Assembly (NCBI GenBank): GCA_946482615.1
Contig: CAMLSF010000016.1
Location: 1-39,936 of the forward strand
DNA length: 39,936 nucleotides
From: an uncultured Chromatiaceae bacterium
GTDB taxonomy: Bacteria > Pseudomonadota > Gammaproteobacteria > Enterobacterales > Alteromonadaceae
Reading direction: 5' to 3'
Made by a program: the position numbers and the translations under genes. Positions 34,751 to 39,936 of the stretch are shown one piece after another. The notes under the pieces are model-generated. The model saw only the letters and a list, made by a program, of their open reading frames with translations, had not been told where the DNA came from and ran no database searches. Position 1 is the stretch's first letter; every line of letters begins with the position of its first letter.

Positions 34751-37700
34751 TTAGGTTTTTGAAGGGATCCGATAAATGGAGCAATACATCAAAGGTAAAA
34801 ATAACAAAGTCAGTATGGTACCAAAACCTAAACCAAACATAATGACCACAGCCATACTGGCGAAGAAGTCATCTGTGACTAAAGGCAACATACCCAAAAT
34901 AGTGGTAATAGCGCCCATAGAGACAGGACGAACCCGGCTGACTGCACTGTCGAATACCGCCCTGTAGGGTTCAAGGCCTTGACTCAGCTCCAGTTTAATC
35001 TGGTCCAGTAAAACGATACCGTTTTTCACCAGCATGCCGGATAAACTTAAAAAACCAAGCAAAGCTAAAAAGCCAAAGGGCACATTAACACTCAGCAATC
35101 CAAAGGTGACCCCAATCAAGGCCATAGGCACACAAGCCCAAATCACCAGCGCATCACGCATAGAGCTAAACAGCAACACAGTGATGACAAACATCACCAG
35201 ATAGCCCATAGGCAAAGAGCTGAACAAAGCTTTTTGCGCTTTGGTCTGAGCTTCCAGTTCCCCACCCCAGCTCAGGCTATAACCTGTAGGCAGAGGTATA
35301 GCTTCGATTTGCGGCCGGACTCGTTTCAGCAAAGAGGCCGCTGTGTCATCACTTAAAATATTATGATCGGCCATCACAGTGACAGTGCGTTTACGATCCC
35401 GGCGCATAATTTGTGGATCTTCCCACTCCAAAGCAAAACTACTGACTACCTGACTGATCGGAATATAACGATTCAGTTTAGGGCTGTAGATTTGCAAATC
35501 CGACAGCGCATCGACACTTTGCCGCTCAGAATCCGGAGCCCGGGTGATGATCGGCAGCAAATGCGTGCCATCCCGGTAAATACCTACAGTGCGGCCATTA
35601 ACATGAGTCAGCAGCACATCGTCGACATCCTGTTTGCTGATCCCCACTCTGCGCGCTAAAGCTTCATTAAACTGGGGCCGGATCACTTTGACCCTGTTAC
35701 TCCAGTCATCGCGTAAATTCCGGGTGCCGGGATCCTGCGCCATAATGGCTTTGGCTTGTTCTGCCAGTTGTCGCAGAACATTAGGGTCTGCACCGCTAAA
35801 ACGGGCTTCCAGTTTAGCTGCAGTCGAAGGTCCTACATCCAGTCGTTTTAATTTGTGTCGAAGCCCAGGGTGTTGTCCGTCAATGTAAGAGCTGACATCG
35901 GCCATACGTCCGGCCAACAGCGATTTATCTGCCACCCGCACCACCAGTTGGCTGTAAGCAGCATAAAAACGCTCCGGCTGATAGGTCAGCATAAAACGAT
36001 CTGCACCACGGCCTGAGGTTAAAGTGACAGCCTCTACCCCGTCCAGAGATTTTAAGTACTGCACCACTTCCAGCGCTTCGGCATCGGATTGCCTTATATC
36101 AGTCCCGGCGGGTTGCCATAAGTCGACTAAAAAAATCGGCGTGTTGGAGGCAGGGAAAAATACCTGTTTCACCTTGGCAAACCCCATGACCGACAACACC
36201 AACAGCAGGATCATCAGCGCATAACTCAGCACTCTGTAGCGTAATACAGCAGTTAATGCGGCTCTGTAGCCTTCAAAAATAACACCACGGTAGAGTTCAG
36301 GTGCATCCTGTGTTGCTTCGCCACCGGCTTTAAGTTCTTCTTTAAAAAACAAACTGGCAAAAAACGGCGTCAGGGTAATAGCAGTCACCCAACTGAGCAG
36401 TAAACTGACCAATAACACCCAAAACAGACTACCGGCAAACTCCCCTGTTGCATCACTGGACAAACCTATAGGGGCAAAAGCAGTGATGGCAATAATGGTA
36501 GCGCCCAATAAAGGCCATTTGGTTTGTTTGACAATGGCAGAGGCCGACTCGCTGATACTCAGACGTCTTTGCATACCAATTAATATGCCTTCGGTAATGA
36601 CAATGGCATTATCCACCAGCATACCCAAAGCTATAATCAGCGCGCCCAGTGATACCCGTTGCAGTTCAATCTGCATCTGCTGCATAAAAATAAAGGTGCC
36701 AAGTACAGTCAGCAGCAGGATCAGGCCAATTAAAAAGCCGCTGCGCAGCCCCATAAAGACCAGCAGCACCACAATAACAATCACCACAGATTCCAGCAGG
36801 TTCAGTACAAAACCACCCACCGAGGCTTCCACTTCGGCAGGCTGGTTGTAAATGGTATTGATCTCCATACCAACAGGACGGGCGTAGTCCAGCTCTTTCA
36901 GACGGGCTGTGACTAAAGCGCCCACATCCACAACGTTGACCCCCTGACTGAAAGACACGCCAAGCGTCAGGGTATTTTTGCCGTCAAATTTTAAAATCTG
37001 ACTCGGTACTTCCTGCACGTCTTTATAAACTTTGGCCACATCGCCTAAATAAATCAGTTCTTTAGCCGCCGGATTGCTGATGATCAGTTGCTCCAGCTCC
37101 TGCACCGACTGAAACTCTCCGGTCGGGTGAATGCGGATCCTGTCCGGCCCAAAGCGCAAAGCACCGGCGTTGGACACTACGTTCTGAGTTTGCAGCAAGC
37201 TGGCAATTTGTGTCGGAGGAATACCTAAAGACGCCAGACGGGAACGGGATATTTCCACCACCACCTGTTCCTGCTGCCGGCCACTGACGGAGACTTTACC
37301 GACCCCATCCACCAGCACCAGCTCACGGCGTAAAAAGTCGACATAATCGCGAATTTCTTCGTCTGAATAGCCTTCGCCCGTGACGGCATACAACATGCCG
37401 TACACATCACCAAAGTCATCATTCACCACCGGGCTCTGCACACCTGGTGGTAACTGCGGTTTTAAATCGTTGACTTTACGGCGCAGCTCATCCCAAATTT
37501 GCTTCAGCTCTTTGGCGCGGTAAATACCTTTCATTTCCACCATAATTTGCGAGGTACCGCTGGTGGAAATGGAGGTCACATGGTCGACATAAGGCAGTTG
37601 CTGAATAGCATTTTCTATCGGATAACTGACTTCTTCCTCCACCTGCAAAGGTGAGGCTCCGGGGTAAGAAGTAATGATCAACGCCTGTTTCAGGGTAAAC

Positions 37701-37816
37701 TGCGGGTCTTCCAGCCGCCCCAGCCCCAAATAGGCCATAGTGCCGCCTATCAACAGGATCAGAGTGACCAGCCAGGACGAGGTTTTATTTTTTATAAAAT
37801 ACTGAGCGACATCCAT
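34751..37816 (-). CDS. RND efflux pump permease (AcrB-like inner-membrane transporter)
   Basis: A 1021-residue resistance-nodulation-division transporter. TM1 (about 15-32) follows MDVAQYFIKNKTSSW. Family motifs include LEDPQFTLKQALIITSYPGA, YVDHVTSISTSGTSQIMVEM and the proton-relay TM4 segment GALIIALGMLVDNAIVITEG (the acidic residue is present, but the second Asp of AcrB is Asn). A second half repeats the topology, with MLVKNGIVLLDQ near the end. It expels compounds using proton flow and partners with the adaptor encoded 3 bases upstream. Its substrate is not predictable, and no TolC-like gene is present. Confidence 0.94.
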   Translation of the reverse strand: MDVAQYFIKNKTSSWLVTLILLIGGTMAYLGLGRLEDPQFTLKQALIITSYPGASPLQVEEEVSYPIENAIQQLPYVDHVTSISTSGTSQIMVEMKGIYRAKELKQIWDELRRKVNDLKPQLPPGVQSPVVNDDFGDVYGMLYAVTGEGYSDEEIRDYVDFLRRELVLVDGVGKVSVSGRQQEQVVVEISRSRLASLGIPPTQIASLLQTQNVVSNAGALRFGPDRIRIHPTGEFQSVQELEQLIISNPAAKELIYLGDVAKVYKDVQEVPSQILKFDGKNTLTLGVSFSQGVNVVDVGALVTARLKELDYARPVGMEINTIYNQPAEVEASVGGFVLNLLESVVIVIVVLLVFMGLRSGFLIGLILLLTVLGTFIFMQQMQIELQRVSLGALIIALGMLVDNAIVITEGILIGMQRRLSISESASAIVKQTKWPLLGATIIAITAFAPIGLSSDATGEFAGSLFWVLLVSLLLSWVTAITLTPFFASLFFKEELKAGGEATQDAPELYRGVIFEGYRAALTAVLRYRVLSYALMILLLVLSVMGFAKVKQVFFPASNTPIFLVDLWQPAGTDIRQSDAEALEVVQYLKSLDGVEAVTLTSGRGADRFMLTYQPERFYAAYSQLVVRVADKSLLAGRMADVSSYIDGQHPGLRHKLKRLDVGPSTAAKLEARFSGADPNVLRQLAEQAKAIMAQDPGTRNLRDDWSNRVKVIRPQFNEALARRVGISKQDVDDVLLTHVNGRTVGIYRDGTHLLPIITRAPDSERQSVDALSDLQIYSPKLNRYIPISQVVSSFALEWEDPQIMRRDRKRTVTVMADHNILSDDTAASLLKRVRPQIEAIPLPTGYSLSWGGELEAQTKAQKALFSSLPMGYLVMFVITVLLFSSMRDALVIWACVPMALIGVTFGLLSVNVPFGFLALLGFLSLSGMLVKNGIVLLDQIKLELSQGLEPYRAVFDSAVSRVRPVSMGAITTILGMLPLVTDDFFASMAVVIMFGLGFGTILTLLFLPLMYCSIYRIPSKT

Positions 37817-37819
37817 AGC

Positions 37820-38899
37820 TTACAGACCCCGCTCACGTTGCCATGGCCGTACTTGCTGATTTTCCGTTAATTGATTTACACCAGCAGTCACCACCTGATC
37901 ACCGGCCGCTAAACCAGACAGCACTTCAATGCCCCCAGAAGTTAAACGGCCCACTGTGACAGCCCGTCTGTTGACCACACCTTCGCTGTAAACCCAGACA
38001 AAACGCTCTGTGGCATCCACAGGCTGGTCATTAGCGGCAAATACAGCGGTAGCAGGCACGACAACCACTGAAGCTTGTGCACGCATCAGTTGACTCATAT
38101 CTGCCACTACATTGGCTGTCATGCCAGAGAGCACATTAAATTCTTCCGGTGCTGGCATACTAAAGACAACTTTAAAGCTGTTAGTCGCACTGTCGGCTCT
38201 GGTATCCCACTCTTTAATGCTGGCTTTGTAGCTCAGGCTTGGGTAGGAATCAAAAATCACGTCCGGCTGATAGCTGACGTCTTTTTTCACCAGAGCTATC
38301 ACATCTTCAGGCACCTGGATCACCACGTCGACCATACCTTTGAGTTGCAGTTCCAGTATGGCTTGCTGAGCGGCGACGTTTTCGTGATTTTCCACTAAAG
38401 AACGCGACACTATGCCACTAAAAGGCGCCACCATATCAGTGTAAGAAAGATTGGTCTGGGCGGTTTTCAGATCAGCTTCTGCCACCTGCAACTGAGCTTT
38501 GGCTTCATCGTACATGGCCTGCGACACCAGTTTTTGCCCTATCAGGCTGGCAGCTCGGTCAAACTGCGCTTTGGATAACTGATAACGAGCCTCTGCCTGC
38601 TCCACTCTCAATTTAAAATCGGTCGGGTCTAAACGGGCTAACACATCACCTTTTTTCACTTCCTGACCGGGCCGGATAGAAAACTGAGTCAATTTGCCAC
38701 TGACACGAAAAGTTAAACGGGCATTTTCAGTGGGTTCCACTATAGCTGGGAATTGGCGGATTAACTTTTGCTGGCCATCCTGCACCAGATGCAGTTTTAC
38801 CGGTCTGCTTTGATTTTGTTCCGTATTCTCCACTGGCCTGGAACAGCCTGTAACCGACACTACACATAACAGCGCACCTATCATCATCTGTCTGGACAT
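37820..38899 (-). CDS. RND efflux pump periplasmic adaptor lipoprotein (membrane fusion protein)
   Basis: A 359-residue adaptor. ATG 38899 is preferred: it has AAGGGA about 8 bases upstream and gives a lipoprotein signal peptide with lipobox VTGC (MSRQMMIGALLCVVSVTGCS); an ATG 24 codons earlier would bury this signal. The biotinyl-lipoyl/hairpin fold is visible in LTFRVSGKLTQFSIRPGQEV, KKGDVLARLDPTDFKLRVEQ, and NLSYTDMVAPFSGIVSRSLV. It links the inner-membrane permease to an outer-membrane channel. Encoded just before the permease and divergent from the LysR-type regulator. Confidence 0.94.
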   Translation of the reverse strand: MSRQMMIGALLCVVSVTGCSRPVENTEQNQSRPVKLHLVQDGQQKLIRQFPAIVEPTENARLTFRVSGKLTQFSIRPGQEVKKGDVLARLDPTDFKLRVEQAEARYQLSKAQFDRAASLIGQKLVSQAMYDEAKAQLQVAEADLKTAQTNLSYTDMVAPFSGIVSRSLVENHENVAAQQAILELQLKGMVDVVIQVPEDVIALVKKDVSYQPDVIFDSYPSLSYKASIKEWDTRADSATNSFKVVFSMPAPEEFNVLSGMTANVVADMSQLMRAQASVVVVPATAVFAANDQPVDATERFVWVYSEGVVNRRAVTVGRLTSGGIEVLSGLAAGDQVVTAGVNQLTENQQVRPWQRERGL

Positions 38900-38992
38900 G
38901 TAAAACTTTCCCTTTTTTGCTCTGGCTGGACTGCTTTTTGTAGTTGCACTATACAAAAGCAAATTTGACATTAAAATTTATATTTATTTCAG

Positions 38993-39005
38993 TTCTATAT
39001 AAGAA
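38993..39005. promoter_or_regulatory. Candidate LysR-type operator (T-N11-A palindrome)
   Basis: TTCT-ATATA-AGAA is a perfect palindrome of the T-N11-A form used by LysR-type regulators. It sits 6 bases before the LysR gene start in the 112-base divergent gap with the RND operon. The AT-rich context makes chance occurrence possible. Confidence 0.4.
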
Positions 39006-39011
39006 TAATTG

Positions 39012-39896
39012 ATGAACCTGACTCAGCTTTATATTCTCGATGCTGTTGCCAGCAGCGAAAGCCTGCTGCAAGCCGCAGTCAAACTGCATAAAACCCAACC
39101 TGCTTTGAGTATGGCGCTGAAAAAGCTGGAGCAGGAATGCGGTTTTACTATAGTGGATCGCAGTCAATATCGCCTGCAATTTACCGAGGCAGGACGACGT
39201 TTTTATCAACAAGCTCAACAACTTCTGCACCAAAGTGCTCAGTTAAAATCTCTGGCCCAGCATTTAAGCCGTGGTGCTGAAGCCAGTTTGCGACTGGCCT
39301 TTGATGAAGCTGTCGATTTGACTCCCTATATGAGCGCAATACGTCAGGCCCAGCAGCAATTTCCCCACACTGAGTTGTTATTGAGTTGTGATTACCGGCT
39401 GCAGGCGCTGGAAAAACTGAAAAATCAGCAGGCCGATTTAGCTATCAGTCCCTGGTATCCGGTGTTTATCAGTCTGGGTGATTTTGAAGCTGTGGCTATT
39501 GGCAGTTTTGATATTTTATGTGTCGCCAGTCCGGAGTTTTTAAAGCAACTGGGCGGCCCTTTAACTTATCAGGCTCAATTAGCTGAGTTACCGCAATTGG
39601 TGGCCAACTCGGAAGCATTGAATTTTGACAGTGGAAAATTACTGCCCTTGCAGTCGGCACGAAGGGTTAAAGTCAATAACAGTTTATGTATGAAACAGGC
39701 GCTGTTAGCCCATTTAGGCTGGGGTATGGTGGCGCGGCATCAGGTTACAAACGAACTGGCCAGTGGAGCTTTGGTGCAGTTAAAACCCCAGGAGTTTCCA
39801 AAATTTATTCAGGGTGATGTGGCATTGGTGCGACATAAAGATCAACAGCTGGGTCCTGTCGCAAAAACCATTTGGCAGCAATTGACTGAGGGTTAA
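39012..39896 (+). CDS. LysR-family transcriptional regulator
   Basis: A 294-residue regulator. The N-terminal winged helix-turn-helix (about residues 1-60: LTQLYILDAVASSESLLQAA, KTQPALSMALKKLEQECGF, LQFTEAGRRFYQQAQQLLHQ) is canonical. Residues about 90-290 are the two-lobed effector-binding domain. ATG 39012 is preferred over the adjacent TTG at 39009. It is divergent from the adaptor/permease genes and probably controls them and itself from the shared 112-base region. The effector is unknown. Confidence 0.92.
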   Translation: MNLTQLYILDAVASSESLLQAAVKLHKTQPALSMALKKLEQECGFTIVDRSQYRLQFTEAGRRFYQQAQQLLHQSAQLKSLAQHLSRGAEASLRLAFDEAVDLTPYMSAIRQAQQQFPHTELLLSCDYRLQALEKLKNQQADLAISPWYPVFISLGDFEAVAIGSFDILCVASPEFLKQLGGPLTYQAQLAELPQLVANSEALNFDSGKLLPLQSARRVKVNNSLCMKQALLAHLGWGMVARHQVTNELASGALVQLKPQEFPKFIQGDVALVRHKDQQLGPVAKTIWQQLTEG

Positions 39897-39915
39897 TAGC
39901 CTTAGAAAAACGGTA

Positions 39916-39936
39916 GGGCTGGGTTTATCCCAGCCC
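39916..39936 (+). terminator. Hairpin at the window end after the LysR gene
   Basis: GGGCTGGG (39916-39923), TTTAT loop, CCCAGCCC (39929-39936): a perfect 8-bp GC-rich stem 19 bases after the LysR-type gene stop. Any T-run is beyond the window, so intrinsic termination is likely but not fully visible. Confidence 0.75.

Noticed and set aside
36483..36851. Open frame of 122 codons on the + strand inside the RND permease gene
   Set aside because: Antisense shadow of a strongly supported permease gene, with no recognisable protein features.

Overview
This window looks like part of a gammaproteobacterial chromosome of moderate GC content. The tryptophan proteins, the LapG/LapD pair and the Wzx/Wzy polysaccharide genes all have a gammaproteobacterial character. 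The gene mix would suit a marine or freshwater Alteromonadales/Rheinheimera-type organism, but that genus guess is from memory and weak. No tRNA, rRNA, CRISPR array, insertion sequence, phage gene or riboswitch was recognised.

Layout. (1) 1-5470, + strand: the end of trpE, then trpG, trpD, fused trpCF, trpB and trpA in one tightly overlapping operon closed by a strong hairpin terminator at 5483. (2) 5516-6048: a 530-base leader with palindromes and a weak ops-like element. (3) 6049-12874, + strand: the initiation and export half of a Wzx/Wzy-type exopolysaccharide system (WcaJ/WbaP-like initiating transferase, EpsL-like beta-barrel, short Wza-like OPX protein, Wzc-like tyrosine kinase, PHP-type tyrosine phosphatase, VpsP-like TPR membrane protein). 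(4) 12878-22707, - strand and convergent with it: the sugar-assembly half (ugd, wzx flippase, three glycosyltransferases, wzy-like polymerase, two acyltransferases), followed upstream by galU (22814-23746). (5) 24274-27528, + strand: lapG, lapD and a small secreted Ala/Gly-rich protein, closed by a hairpin. (6) 27631-28971: an O-antigen ligase/polymerase-like protein. (7) 29051-32769: an orphan substrate-binding lipoprotein overlapping a PhnD-PAS-GGDEF diguanylate cyclase. (8) 32825-34597, - strand: an exported M14 zinc carboxypeptidase. (9) 34751-38899, - strand: an RND efflux pump (permease and lipoprotein adaptor) with a divergent LysR regulator at 39012-39896.

How it fits together: GalU and Ugd supply UDP-glucose and UDP-glucuronate. 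The WcaJ-like enzyme loads the first sugar on undecaprenyl phosphate, the glycosyltransferases and acyltransferases build the decorated repeat unit, Wzx flips it and Wzy polymerises it. The Wzc kinase/PHP phosphatase pair controls chain growth and the OPX/beta-barrel pair exports the polymer. The adjacent LapG/LapD module is the known c-di-GMP switch for surface adhesin retention, and the nearby cyclase is a plausible c-di-GMP source, so about 27 kb reads as a biofilm region. The least explained elements are the orphan binding protein plus PhnD-cyclase pair and the small Ala/Gly-rich protein cotranscribed with lapGD, which carries a TAAG motif resembling LapG cleavage sites.
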